Both the position numbers and the translations under genes were made by a program. This document shows, one piece after another, positions 52,123 through 63,799 of a DNA stretch of 64,000 nt. The stretch spans positions 62,001 through 126,000 of the forward strand of contig JABMLP010000008.1 of the NCBI GenBank assembly GCA_013176395.1. Direction: 5' to 3'. The notes beneath the pieces are model-generated. The model saw nothing but the letters and a program-made list of their open reading frames with translations, had not been told where the DNA came from and did no database searches. This stretch comes from Venturia oleaginea. Lineage: Eukaryota > Ascomycota > Dothideomycetes > Venturiales > Venturiaceae. Position 1 is the first letter of the stretch. The number at the start of each line of letters is the position of its first letter.

Positions 52123-52934
52123 TCAATCTCCGAGATAATCGTCGTCGAGGAAGTAGTCCACCTCATGTAGCTCTCGTTCTCGGAATCGTGTATCGAGATG
52201 TCGCTGATTGAGGAATTCCTTGTGTCTCATGGTCGATATATCGAAGCTCGTCTCCGAGTTTGGCTATCTTCACTTTGTTTGTTGACTTCATCAATCCCTT
52301 CGCTGTCGTTCGTGGCAGGTTTTGCAACCTTGACAATCTTTTGCTGCCACTTCCAATAGATTCGAAGTCTCCATCATCTCGCGACTTCAGCCATCCTAAA
52401 AACCAGCCTGCTTTCTGCACTGCCTTTTCGTGTGTTAGGATGTATCGGTAAATTTCGTCTCTGATTTAATGATGTTTCGTTTTTGCTAAGGGCGATGGAG
52501 ATGATAAATGGTCTAATTACCTCGCGTGGTAACAGTTGCCAGGGAACATCCGTCTTGCCGATAACTCCACCGAGAGGAAGATGAAGATCCTTGATAGGTA
52601 AGGCTGGACGCTCGGTATCGAAGCTGATGCGGTCATTCTCAATATGTTCATCGCCATCAAATAAATCAGCAGTCTCGTCATGGCGATTGTCTTCTTCGTG
52701 CGGTTCTCGTATTATCCGGCCGTCATATCCACTGAGCCTACGACCTTGTAGTTCTAGCCGTGGCGGTAGCGGTGGTGGTGCTTCGTCTTCGTCATCTGAG
52801 CCATCCTCATCCTTTTTTGTTTTCCTCCGTTTTGTTGGAGGTGCGGTGGCCTTGCCGTTTTCTCTCTTTTTGCTGGCAGTGGGCTTTTGCGTGGCATTGG
52901 CAGCTTTAGGATCCTTGGCTTTGGGCCGTGCCAT
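52123..52934 (-). pseudogene. Basic nuclear-type protein gene, apparently frameshifted
   Basis: ATG at 52934 starts a Lys/Arg-rich region with nuclear-localisation-like runs (PPTKRRKTKKDEDGSDDEDE), then PLPPRLELQGRRLSGYDGRI and DVPWQLLPRE up to a GTAATT donor after 52521. A second segment reads DEIYRYILTHEKAVQKAGWF and KIAKLGDELRYIDHETQ. The natural end, EFLNQRHLDTRFRERELHEV and DYFLDDDYLGD with stop at 52123-52125, is one base out of frame, with an extra G near 52219. The first junction is also out of phase unless about 15 residues are dropped. Either a decayed gene or two assembly indels. I do not recognise the protein. Confidence 0.45.
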
Positions 52935-53359
52935 TGGGGGATATGTGCTTCGTTGAGTGACTAAACCTACAAGCCTGTCATTTGGAGCCCCCATAATTGC
53001 CTTGATACTTACAAATATAGTACTTTAAGGCTACAGTTCTCTAGCGGAAGCTTTTCGGGATATTTTATGTTCAATTAAGCTGGCGACGGGTGTCCTATAA
53101 TGCCAGCGATTCTTGAACGATACTAAAAGATACCAAATGGCGTGTTGAATGAATAGACCAGGAATGGAATTCCATGTTCACCTCACCTAGCAACGGTCAA
53201 TAGAGACACGTCAGAATAATACAGTAAATTTCTAATACCATTTCGGCTTCTTTTCTCCATGTTCTTTTCTCCAAACTCACCTTTGAATTTTCAAACCAGC
53301 CAAAATTCTATCCACCTTACCGGCACGCGGTTAGGAACTTTGCAGATTAGACCAGGAAG
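52935..53359. other. Gap
   Basis: About 425 bp between two divergent hypothetical genes. No motif recognised. Confidence 0.3.
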
Positions 53360-54071
53360 ATGGCTAAAAAGGCTCGGCGAAAGTCATTAGGTGCCAAAGA
53401 TGCAGGCTCCCTTAACCTGACCGGCGACATCGAGAGCTCGATTGAAACCGTCGCCGTGTTTGAAGATATTCAAGCCGGTGGAAGCCATTCCCAAGAACAC
53501 AAGGCACCTTATGTGTCCAGCATAATCCAAGTACGACTCGTCGACACCACCCATCCCTTTTCGAAGAAAGCAAAGCCGACGACAAAAGCGACGTTAACAA
53601 GGAAGCCGAGAGCTCTCTGCAGTTAGTAGTAGATAATACCAAGGTTCAAGAGAAGCCCTTGACATCACAACTCTGCTAATATGACGTACTCAGGCTCTCA
53701 GAAAGTCTTCGCCTTGGACCGGTACATCGTTCGCCAGAATCGAACCTACGAACAAGAAATCAAAAGTGTTTGTTAAAAAGACTGCACCAACGGATATGCA
53801 GAAGCAACAGAAGGTAATCGAAGCCATGTCCACTACCAAGAAGCTCGATATTTATCTGACGAAAAAGAAGAACTTCCCGAGCACAGCGCCCCACAAGAAA
53901 GCTGAAATTACCAAGGAAGGTCGTGCGAAGAAGATGATTCGGAATTGCCGTGAGAGAAAAGGGACAGCCCAGGTACGAGAACTTGGTGGCGGGCATGCTG
54001 CGAAACCAATATTAACCCTTCGAGACAAAGACAAGGCGACGAAACCCCGAGAATACGGATCCAGTACATGA
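53360..54071 (+). CDS. Basic hypothetical protein, exon structure unresolved
   Basis: ATG at 53360 gives MAKKARRKSLGAKDAGSLNL to about 53530, where GTACGA could be a donor. Protein-like pieces then appear in other frames: ESKADDKSDVNKEAESSLQL (about 53560-53670), KVFALDRYIVRQNRTYEQEI (about 53705-53765) and AMSTTKKLDIYLTKKKN...REYGSST, stop at 54069-54071. The product is Lys-rich and probably nuclear. I could not connect the pieces in phase, so it may be spliced in a way I missed, or decayed. Confidence 0.35.
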
Positions 54072-54725
54072 AATCGAGAAGAACACAATAGGTACTAATC
54101 GAGCCGGTCCTGAAAGTTTTGTGATTTTGGCGAAAAATTCCCTGGTAGGATAACAATGACTTGTGATGGATTTGGAAGGATGTCGATGGTTCGGCGAAAA
54201 CTGAACGGACTGAATTGAACGCAATGAAACGGCACTCTGATGGCTTGTGATGCTGGACTGCCCAGACGAACAGGCGTTTAGCGATGTGATTCGATGGCTT
54301 TGATAGCTATAACCATGCAGGCAATAAGTTGAGTGATCCGCAGATCCGCGAGTCCCACGTGATTGCCATACATCACCAAGCTATGCTACGGCAAGTCGTC
54401 GAGCTTGGAAAATCTCATGAAAAGTACTCTTGGGCGTAAAATATTGCTGGTATTCAAACAAAGCTATCAGATCGAAAAATATTCGCATCACATGACTATA
54501 CATCAGCCTTGCTCGACTGCGAAGTTAAGGCTTATTCCCGATATATCTTGACATGAGAGCCGAAAAGAGTTTAATCTAGAGCCCTCTAATGCGCTTAGAT
54601 TTTTGCCGTTGTCTTTCTACTCCTATTGAATTGGAGGTCCCAGCTCATACTTCAAGATCAACAGAAGTAGTATCAGAACTCAGAAAGCATTCCAAAACCC
54701 CCAAAGAAAATACCCCCTCCCAAAC
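54072..54725. other. Gap
   Basis: About 650 bp. Only short chance frames; no repeat seen. Confidence 0.3.
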
Positions 54726-56317
54726 CTACCCACCCCCAATACCCTGAACAAGCGTAAAACTCGCTCCCTCCTTCCCCTGCTTCTGAACCGCCGTAACCAA
54801 GACCGCCCCACCCATCTTCCCCTCCCCCTTTGCAAAAAAAACCTTAGGCCTCTCCCTCCTCCCAAAAACCTCAACACTCCCATCCTCAAACAAAACCTCA
54901 CTCGTAAACGCAGGCCCATACTCCGGTCGAAACGTCCAAGGCCCCTCCAACTTCTTCGAAAACATATGTGCACCAACACGCGGATACTTCCTCGACGGAT
55001 TAAGCGAGAGATCAATCATCCAATGCGCCAGGACATGGAAATGGCCGCGGTGATCGCGGTAGAGGAAGGGGTCTTCACTCCATGTTGGGGAGAAATCGGT
55101 TGTATTCCAAGGGGCTTTGGAGAGGAGGGTGTAAGGACCTAGATGAGAAGGGGCTGTGAAGATGGATTGGTCTTCGTCCATTAGTACTGTTGTGGCGGTT
55201 TGAGTTGATGGAGGGAAGAGAGAGAGGGGAGCGGGATTTGTGCCGTTGAGGAGGACGGTGAAGGGGGTCCATGGACCGCGAATGGTAGGAGCGCTGGAGA
55301 CGGAGATATTGTTTGGCCAGTATTTTCTAGTCGCGTTTTTAGCAGTTTATTTCTCGAATAAGGTTTGGAAAGAGGTAGAGCTTACTTGTTTATGCCTCCA
55401 CACTTGGTGATATCGGGTATATCGACGCCAATAGTCCAAAGTAAATATTTCTGTGAATGTCTGAGCTCAATAATTCCTCTGAATCCATTTTTTGGTTGCT
55501 GATGGATAGGTTGAATGACTGACCTGATCTGATTCGCTCCAGTACGCATAAGCATTATGCCGAAAGCTCCCTGTGATTCTCTCCTTGAAGACATACGGTC
55601 CTAATCCATCAATTAGCGATAATTTATCCCTCTTCTCTCCTTGCGTCATGAACAGCAGAAAACGGAAAGTCGTAAATGCCAAGAGACCAGTCCAAGTAAT
55701 AACAGAAAGTCCCGCCTCCCTCTTCTTTCAGCAATGAAGATTGCGGCTGACCTTAACTTTCTTCACACTTCAAAACCAGCCATCATCCCCAAAACCAAAC
55801 CACCCTTATTAAAACCTTGCGGCTGTTGAGCTCTTTCCCACCCCCTCGCATATCCCAACACAAAACCCGAAAAAAACAAAAACAAACAAAACAAAAACCT
55901 ACCTTCAGGCCCAGTCCTACTCTCCCCCCTCGCAACAAAACTACTAGGTCTCCACCCACTCAACCCACACCCATGAGCAAACTGATCATAAACAAGGTGA
56001 TACAATTCTCCCTCCTCCCGATCTTTCACAATACTCCCACCCCAACTAGAATTCCCCCATTGCTTAAACTGCGCATTCCCAGTACTGTTCAAATTCGGCT
56101 CGGTATGGTTATACCCCATCCCCCTCCTCACAGGTTTAAGATCGAGTTTTCCGCAAGATGTGCCGAGCCAGCCGAGATCGCAATTGCATGTTACTGTCGA
56201 GTTGTTGGTGGAGGGTAGACAGAGGCCATTGAGACTGCAATCTTCGTCTGTCTCGCAGGCTTGGATAAGGAAGGGTAGAGAGACGATGATGGCAAGGAGG
56301 TGGTGGATGTAGAGCAT
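54726..56317 (-). CDS. Secreted EGF-like protein with a glycosidase-like body, four exons
   Basis: CDS complement(54726..55326, 55386..55450, 55524..55600, 55903..56317), 385 residues. A signal peptide (MLYIHHLLAIIVSLPFLIQA) is followed at once by an EGF-like module with six cysteines (CETDEDCSLNGLC...TCNCDLGWLGTSC). The remainder (WGGSIVKDREEGELYHLVYD, RGPWTPFTVLLNG, WSEDPFLYRDHRGHFHVLAH, GPWTFRPEYGPAF) has the motif rhythm of five-bladed propeller glycosidases (GH43/GH32-like), but I see no certain catalytic triad. N-glycosylation sites are frequent. Junctions are all in phase. The role is probably extracellular or at the wall; fold assignment is inference. Confidence 0.8.
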
Positions 56318-56818
56318 GCGGAAGATCTATATGGAAATTTTCCAGTCGTGGAAGTTGGGGATGAGGATTATGCTTTCGCCGAGAGTCTGTAGATACTGAA
56401 GCGTAGTCGAATTTAAAGATCGGCTTTGATTCGGATTCGAAAGGTGCTGCGATGAGATGTTAGTGTGGTCGACGTAGGGAACTCGATTCAACCAAAGACC
56501 TCACACGAAGTATTGTCGAGCGAGGCGAGGTCGACTGTACGGAGGAAAGCGCACCGAAAGTTTCGGGCAAGTTGGACACGAATCTGTTTATAGCATGTAA
56601 TATACACAATGTGTGCAGGGGCCACCTATAAAATTAAAATACATTGACATGGAGATCGGACCGGCTCGCAGCTGTATCATATTTACAACAAACACCTGTA
56701 CACCACCAAAGATAGTTTTTCACATACCTTGACCTCAGAGCCATCAGCCTTGCACAAGAACGCCATGGGGATAAATCATCGACAAAGCGCTACATTCCAC
56801 GACGATAGCTTCCACAAC
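56318..56818. other. Gap between the EGF-like gene and MSH2
   Basis: 500 bp: promoter of the EGF-like gene and the 3' end of MSH2. Nothing else seen. Confidence 0.35.
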
Positions 56819-59611
56819 TCACAATGCCTTCAGCCTCTTGAAGAAAGGGTTTTGTACAAGTTCCTGCTCGCCCATCACCAACGACCTCATCTTCTCGATC
56901 TGCTCTTTCTTGCTCATCCCCTCACCCTCCGTCTCAGCCTTCCACTTCTCAAGCACTCCTTTGAGAAGCGCGCTGCCCTTCTCTACATCTTCTTTATTCG
57001 CAACAATATTCTCATTATCGTGCTTTCCCGAAAAGTCTTCGAGCTCATCGGCCTTCCGTTTCGCCATATTAACAACTTTCTCAGGAAACCTGACAAGCTC
57101 TGCGACATGAATACCAAAGGATTGATCGCAGATTCCTGGCTCCACTTTGTAGAGCAGCGTCACATCTCGTTTTGACTTCGCGCCATCGATATGCGCGACA
57201 ACATGAAGGTTCTGAACTTGCGAAAATGTATCAGCGAGTGCGGTGAGTTCGTGAAAGTGTGTTGCAAATAATGCGTAGGCTCCAATCTCTTTGACGATAT
57301 GTTCCGAGATCGCCCATGCCAGACCAAATCCATCATAGGTCGAAGTTCCACGACCAAGTTCGTCGACGATAATTAGCGACTCTCTTGTCGCAGACTTGAG
57401 GATATTGGCTGTCTCTAGCATTTCTGCCATAAAAGTTGATACGCCCTTGAGCTGTGAATCCGAAGCTCCCACGCGTGCAAGTATTGAATCGAAAATGGAC
57501 AGCTCAGCTTCAGCACACGGGACGAAGCAACCAATCTGATTCATCAGCGCAATGACACCAATTTGTCGAATGTACGTTGATTTTCCACCCATGTTCGGCC
57601 CGGTAATGATGAGAAACTCGCTAATTTTTCGCTCGAGAGTGACATCGTTTGTGATGAAAGAGATGTCATCTTGTATTTCCATGCATGGATGTCTCGCTTC
57701 TTTGAGAATGGTGTTTCCCGTGCCGCGAGCGTGGACGGTCGGACGTATATATGCTGTTGGGGCGTGGACAGCAACGTGCGCGAAAGACACAATAACATCA
57801 AGATGTCCAAGAATTGCGCCCAACTTCTCGAAAACAGGACTGTATGATGCCGCGACATTCACAACCTCCGATACGAGTCCGGATTGTGTCCTGTTGTAAT
57901 CCGAACTCAGCTGATCAAATTCCCGCCGTAAACTCGCAAGGTTAGAAGTTGTGAAGTACACTCCATTCTTCATCGTCGCTACTTCAGAGTATTCGCGTTT
58001 GTTGCGGATGCACGTAGCTTCAGTGCGGGTCAGGCGCATACACCAACCATGAGTCTTGTGGTTCTCCAGCATGAGCTTCTTATCAGTGTCGAGGCCAAGA
58101 TCGTCCCCGACCTGCCTATGTTCAGTGTCGATCCCATTCCTACATCTGTCGAGACGTTTCCGCAGAGTCTCTAATGCGTCGTCAAATTCGGCCTTGATGA
58201 TGAATTCGTGCCGATCTAGAGCTTCAAGGTCGACTGTCGTTTCAACCATTTCGCATAATTTAGCCAGTGAAGCTGAAGATTCTTGCAGCTTGGAAGTGTA
58301 TTCGCGATCGAGCGGGTCTTTGTATTGCTCATCCATGACACGGTCCAAAGATTCCAAGAAGCTGGGCAAGCGGATCGCCACCTGGTATGCTCTCACAACG
58401 TCTTCCAAATTGGCCAATTTTCGTTGAAATTTCTTGGCTAGTCGAAAGAGATCCGGTATCGAGCGCAAATGGTTTTCTTGCATGCTTTGCCGCAGTTCGG
58501 TATCCACAACGAACGCTTCGACAAGCTGCTGCCTACGCTCGATTTGTTCCTTGCTCATCAATGGCTGTTTAAGCCATTGGGCCAGCAGCCGACTGCCCAC
58601 GGGCGTTTTACAGTGATTGAGTAAGCCATACAAGCTCATTGTCTTTGACCCATCTCTCGGGCCTGGCATGAGATTGAGAGCTTTCAGGGCTGCCGCATCC
58701 AGCTTCATGTATTGTGAAAGATCGTGTTGGTATAGTTGATACTGGCCGAAATTCGAGGCGTCGGACATGACGTCCAAGTACTTGATCAGTGCTGCGGCAG
58801 AGCCCATCGCAAGCTTGAGATCCGTCTGCGGCAAGCGACCAACCGAGTTGTCATCTCGTAGTAATCTGCTAAAATCTTGCTCAATGTCCTTGGTCCCGTA
58901 GTCCGAAACTGATCGCTCCGACACAACGCATCCACAGGCATCAGCAATTTGCCGCAACTTGGCCAATTCCACATCTTTGCCGGCCGCATCTTGTGTTATG
59001 AGACACTCCTTCACACCCAATTGAATGAGCAGCGACTCAAAGTTGGAGTACAAATCGTTGTCCAGAAACTCGCTGACACCAAGCTCTCGGGTGCTTGCAT
59101 CAGCGAAGCAAACTCCGACGTTGCGCGCCTCTGATGCTTTTGCTGTCACCTTGACTGCCATGATGACCGGGGCAGTCTCCAGATGTCCGCCGAGCTCCTC
59201 CTCAATGTCTTGTAAGTTGCCTGGAGAAGCCTGCTTTCCAATCTTCCAGCTGTTGCGTCCCGTGGATTCCCATATCTCGACGCGTTTGCTGAGTTTGAAG
59301 AGTGCTTCGCGTAGGAAGTTCTTGAAGACGGTTGTGGAGAGGGTGACGGATTCGAGGCCTGGTTCGCTTCCGAGTTGTTTCAGGACTGACGTGCTTCGAT
59401 ATACCTATTTTGATAATTAGACGGAATCAAGGATGTCCGTTGCTATACATACAGTTCGCGCAATGAAGACAGCATCCTCGCCGTGGGCTGTGTAGTAGTC
59501 GTTGCGGTCGAAAATGCGGATGCACTCTTCCCCTTTCGACTCCAGATTGCGGAAGAATTTGATGAAACCGCCTTCATCGTCAATCTTCAATTCCGGGCGC
59601 GAGGACGACAT
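56819..59611 (-). CDS. MSH2: DNA mismatch repair protein MSH2, two exons
   Basis: CDS complement(56819..59404, 59453..59611), 914 residues. MutS homologue that pairs with Msh6 or Msh3 to recognise mismatches and loops in nuclear DNA. It starts MSSSRPELKIDDEGGFIKFF, the usual Msh2 N-terminus, which decides the ATG at 59611 over one further upstream in frame. MutS domains I-IV follow, then the ATPase with Walker A TGPNMGGKSTYIRQIG (about 655), Walker B IIVDELGRGTSTYDGFGLAW (about 730) and ATHFHELTAL. The end NPFFKRLKAL is family-typical. The 48-nt intron lies after HGEDAVFIART. All motifs are intact. Confidence 0.96.
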
Positions 59612-60314
59612 TGTGGGCGAGTTCGATCTCGATGGTGTCGCAGAGATGGTTGACGCGTCTGGGATAATTGTCGCACGCGTCGTCGGGATGTTAAGTGCGC
59701 GGTTCGTGAACTTCCGTCTTTCAAACTCTTCGACTACCTCCACCTCTCCACTCCCACCATCAACACCTCCCATCATCATTCGTCTCCAGGAGTACTCCGG
59801 CATCTCGCCTCTACGGCATCAAGAGTGGAACCTCGAACTCCGACAAGTTCTCTCATATCAATATCGCGGACGCTATTGGAAAGTGAATTTATCATTCGGA
59901 CCATCTTAACCAACCTTAACAAGCATGTGGGAAACTGGAGATTTATCTCTCAAGTTTCGAACAATCTTCCTCTGAGCATTGCGAGGATTACATTGTGGGG
60001 CAATACCTCTCACGGAGTGACTTCGATTGAGAGAAAGAAAGTGATCTAAAGAAGGAACCCAGTCGTGGTGATGTAGATTACCACCCGTCGTCTATCATTC
60101 AACCTCTATGACAAAAAGCTTATATGTATTATTATTATTGCCTTACTCTAAGGCCTCTTATGCAACCCCACAAACACCGCCAATGTAAGTGTGAAATCTA
60201 AACCTAGCGCTCCCTCACTCTCATACTCCGTCACTACGTTTCCAGGATTGGAATGCTTTCTTTCAACCGTCTTCGGATCCTTCCTCACTTCGCCTGTTCG
60301 TCGCATGAAGCTGC
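59612..60314. other. MSH2 upstream region
   Basis: About 700 bp with chance frames only. Confidence 0.35.
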
Positions 60315-60705
60315 CTAGGACCAGGTGTCTTTAATATAACTCTCGAGCGGACATGTGTCTGACATGAGATCCTGGAAATACATGCGAAGCGTGCCCTTCT
60401 CTTCGTAGATTCGAGTACAGAAGTTGTGAAGTGCATTCCAGTAAACGCCGGTGTGAGATTTCAACGCTCAAAACTCTGGTTGAGCATCTCTTCCTTCACG
60501 AATCTCCTTTTCCATATCCTTGAATTGCTTCAGGCTCTTGACTTTGGTTTCGGGCGCGAGCTTGACGAAATCGGTCTTTGTAGAAGTGTCCAATGAACGC
60601 TCCAGCGACAACTGTCCAGTCCAATCGGCGGCATCATTGAAAGCCAACGAGTTTGTCAAAAAGACAATCGTAAAAGCTCGCAGATGTGGACGATGATAGC
60701 AGACA
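60315..60705 (-). pseudogene. Unrecognised coding exon with an in-frame TGA
   Basis: From a plausible acceptor (CTCAG before 60705) one minus-strand frame reads YHRPHLRAFTIVFLTNSLAF and TKVKSLKQFKDMEKEIREG to a TGA at 60468-60470. It continues in the same frame as ALKSHTGVYWNALHNFCTRI and MYFQDLMSDTCPLESYIKD to a TAG at 60315-60317. Both halves look coding, so the TGA is probably a nonsense mutation or a base error (TGG would give Trp). No family recognised and no first exon found. Confidence 0.4.
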
Positions 60706-61632
60706 CTGAGGACAAGCGATCAACCAAGTCTTTCTGCGAGGCCTTGTTCCTATTCTTGAGTCAATCACGTAAGCATAAGCATAACTACATTAATCAAGGA
60801 CGGACGGACATTAAGGCAGATGTATAGCTGATGAGTGTGAGCTGTTTCAGTCTTCCTGATAGCCTGCGGAAGATGCTAGGCTGGGACAGACACGGCCTAC
60901 ATATCTTGACTCGTTGAGCAGTGACTCAAAGTTTGCTCATGCTCATACTGGAAACATCACGGTGCGCACAAGTAAGATCTTACAAGACACAGAGGCGCCC
61001 GATAGTGCTATTGGAATCTGCCCGTCCATCGATTGCCCTCCGAAGCGGTTTGTGTGGGAGGTGAATGGTCTATTGCCTTTGACCGAGGCGGCTTTGGTGG
61101 AGATTTTTGTTGTTTGTTGGGCTTTGTGGGCTGCTTTCTTTGATGGCGAGAAGGGTCGTCGTGATTGGTAAATACCACCCATTACCACATCTTCAGTCGT
61201 CTCGGGATGGTATGCCAGACGAGGATTTTGCTCATATAGTCCCTCTTGACAGCATCGTTGGCTCGCAGCCTCGGTTTCAAGGCTGGGTCCAATGGAATGC
61301 AGCTACCAACTTAATAGTGATATCGACGAATTCATCGTGATCTTGGGAATCCAGTTTCCAGGAAATTTGCGATATCGATCCTGGCTTTGTTGAGAGTCGG
61401 TGTTGAAAACTCAAAAGGATCAACACCGAAAATATTGCTAAAAGCAACGAACACTACTTAATAACTGAAGAGGTCAACAAAGTTCTTATCATAACAACAA
61501 CGCGTTACCTTGTCTCTAAATATACATACAAATCCATGCTCTTCCTCTCTCTTCCCCCTCGCATCAAAAGAGACCTACTCAAACGATAAAAAATATACAT
61601 TCAACCTCACAGTAACCCGACAGTAACACAAT
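60706..61632. other. Gap
   Basis: About 930 bp. A plus-strand frame at 60914-61171 is open for 85 codons, but it has no family signature and is probably chance. Confidence 0.3.
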
Positions 61633-62880
61633 ATGAGCAATTCAGGACAAAATCCACAACAGCACGGACGGAAGCGAGAGCGATCCATAAGCATTGAGGT
61701 AGAAGTTGACCCGGTTGATCAGAAAGAACGTAATCGGCGGTTGAAGAAGGTGAAAACTGGCGTGGAAGATGGGCCGTCATCAATACCTAGTACGGAGAAT
61801 TCGGTGAGTTCAAAAGATCTCTATGATGAAGTTATTTGTTGTGGCTTTGAGTAGTTCGCTTCATACCTATGTCAAGTGTCTCCCAATGATCTGCGTCCCC
61901 GTCATCGATATCGAGATCTTGGAACGGAGTCTCTTCCGGACTCGAGACAAATACGTTGAGCCAAAAAGCAGCTTCAATTCCTGCCTATTATAGCCATGTA
62001 CACCTAAAAGCACAATCACTGATCTATAACAAGTTCCAGCAAAACCGTCCTCACCACCCAAAAATGTGATTCCAAACGATGAATCCAAAATGACGAACGA
62101 CGATATGCTGCGAAAAATGATGGAAGACGACGACGACGAAGAGATCGAGGTTTCTCTACCCGACGAACGCACTCTTCGAAAAGCAAAGCATGTTATCCGA
62201 GAGCAGATTGATAAGTCGGCCATAGCAAAGCGAGAGATGGGGAAAGGCCTTTCGGATTTCGATAAATATTTTACCCAGCTCGAAAGGGCGCATATTTATG
62301 CTACGACTCGAGATGCCCTTGCTACGAGGTAGGTTGTTGATTGATCGATCGGAAATCTTATATCCAATCTCCCTTCCTTCGAGATTGAGACATTCCTAGC
62401 GCATTTTCTAGCAATGGCGTTCGCTAGGCATTTAGCAAGATCTATTTCAGATTGAGCGGTTTGGGCTAATGAAACTAACCCTTTCCCAGCATCGAATGCG
62501 TTCCAATACCAACCACAAACATACTTGTCTACACCGACCGCATGAAAGATGAACTGGAAATCCTAAAACAGGAGCCCAATGATAATGGTGAGATGGCACA
62601 CCTCTTGACTGCAATCCTAGAGACCGAATCGACAATTGAAAAGGTCAATGCAGATTACTCCGAGCTGATCAAGGACGTGAAGACTGCCACGATTGCTAAA
62701 AGTCCAAAAGTGTCCAAAAGGACATGACGATATCCAGCGCCTGAATGATAGAGTGCAGGGATCGTTCAGAGAGTTTCTCAAGGCCTGGAGGGCCGTTTTG
62801 AGGTTTGCTGATCTTGTTGGAGCTGAGAGGAATGCCGAGTTCGAGATAGTCGAGCCTGAAGATAAGGATGATGAATATTG
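61633..62880 (+). CDS. Basic/acidic hypothetical nuclear protein, possibly frameshifted
   Basis: Exon 1 61633-61803 (MSNSGQNPQQHGRKRERSIS..., 57 codons, donor GTGAGT). A middle exon of about 62040-62328 is acidic then charged helical (MMEDDDDEEIEVSLPDERTL, KGLSDFDKYFTQLERAHIYA). The next exon starts at 62490 and is in phase with it (IECVPIPTTNILVYTDRMKD). It stays open to about 62716, where a near-duplicated 'aaaagtgtcc' shifts the frame. Without that 10-bp block it would continue GHDDIQRLNDRVQGSFREFL to a TGA at 62879-62881. The joint between exons 1 and 2 is not in phase as I read it. Likely a nuclear protein; no family recognised. Confidence 0.5.
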
Positions 62881-62881
62881 A

Positions 62882-63529
62882 GTAGCCATAGAAGAGAGTG
62901 CGACAGGGGAATTGTATGGTCCCTCCTGCTGAGCAGATGACCTGGAAAGGTTCACCTTCTTCCCCATGCTCGTTGGAATTAGCCATTGAAGGAAGGCTTA
63001 AGACTCTTTGTAAATCATTCTCACCCCTAGATAGAACGAATTTCCGGTTTCACACTCATGAAATCGAGATAGGTCTGCTACTGTCCTGGAAATAAAGGGA
63101 AGTAGGTAATCGTCTAGTATTTCGTGCCCAAGTTATCGAATTTCATCTGCATACTTCTGGGATCCTTCCAATAGAAATTGGGATAGCAAGGTATGTGAGC
63201 AAGCCTAGACTATATTTTCAGCAAGTGTTTCCAGCCATCAGACTGTCCAATTAGTCTTCTTGTCAGGTGCCAGTGATCAAGCAACGCTGGCCATTAGGCG
63301 CGCAGCTCAGGGCCAGTAGGAAGTACATGTAGATCTATATCAATAAAGACTTTCGTTAGAATGTGGTGACTGAACCCGAATAATGAGACCAATGATCGTC
63401 GTGATGATGAGGAAGGTGAAGGAAGTGGTAGAGTTGGATCCGAGGCGCGAGAATTGCAGGGTGGCCGCCAAGAGCTAGCACATACCGCCTGAGGGGTCGT
63501 GATATACTGCGCTAAATTAACAGGGTTTC
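62882..63529. other. Gap
   Basis: About 650 bp with nothing recognised. Confidence 0.3.
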
Positions 63530-63799
63530 GTTACTTCTTCAATCTCCTTCCTACATCCTCAAGACCTTCAACAATCTCGACACCACGCTATCAGCAAATT
63601 TGAGACCGAGGTTGGGACTATAGGACCATCATCTAGCTCTCTACCCGTCGATGGAACTGCTGGTCTAGTTACGCCGCAAGATCCATCAGGGACGAACAGA
63701 ACGACTATGATGCTACTCATTGACCCGTTGCATCTGGAATGCGATCTCTATCGGCTTTTCTTAAGGAAATGGCTGGACGAAGCTCTCGATATCACCTAA
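63530..63799 (+). pseudogene. C-terminal fragment of an unrecognised gene
   Basis: One open plus-strand frame without a suitable ATG reads SKFETEVGTIGPSSSSLPVD, GTAGLVTPQDPSGTNRTTMM and DPLHLECDLYRLFLRKWLDE, ending TAA at 63797-63799. The composition is protein-like. It may be the last exon of a gene or an isolated remnant. Confidence 0.3.

Noticed and set aside
60914..61171. 85-codon plus-strand frame and its minus-strand partner
   Set aside because: Both strands are open over the same span, with no domain, intron or neighbour support.
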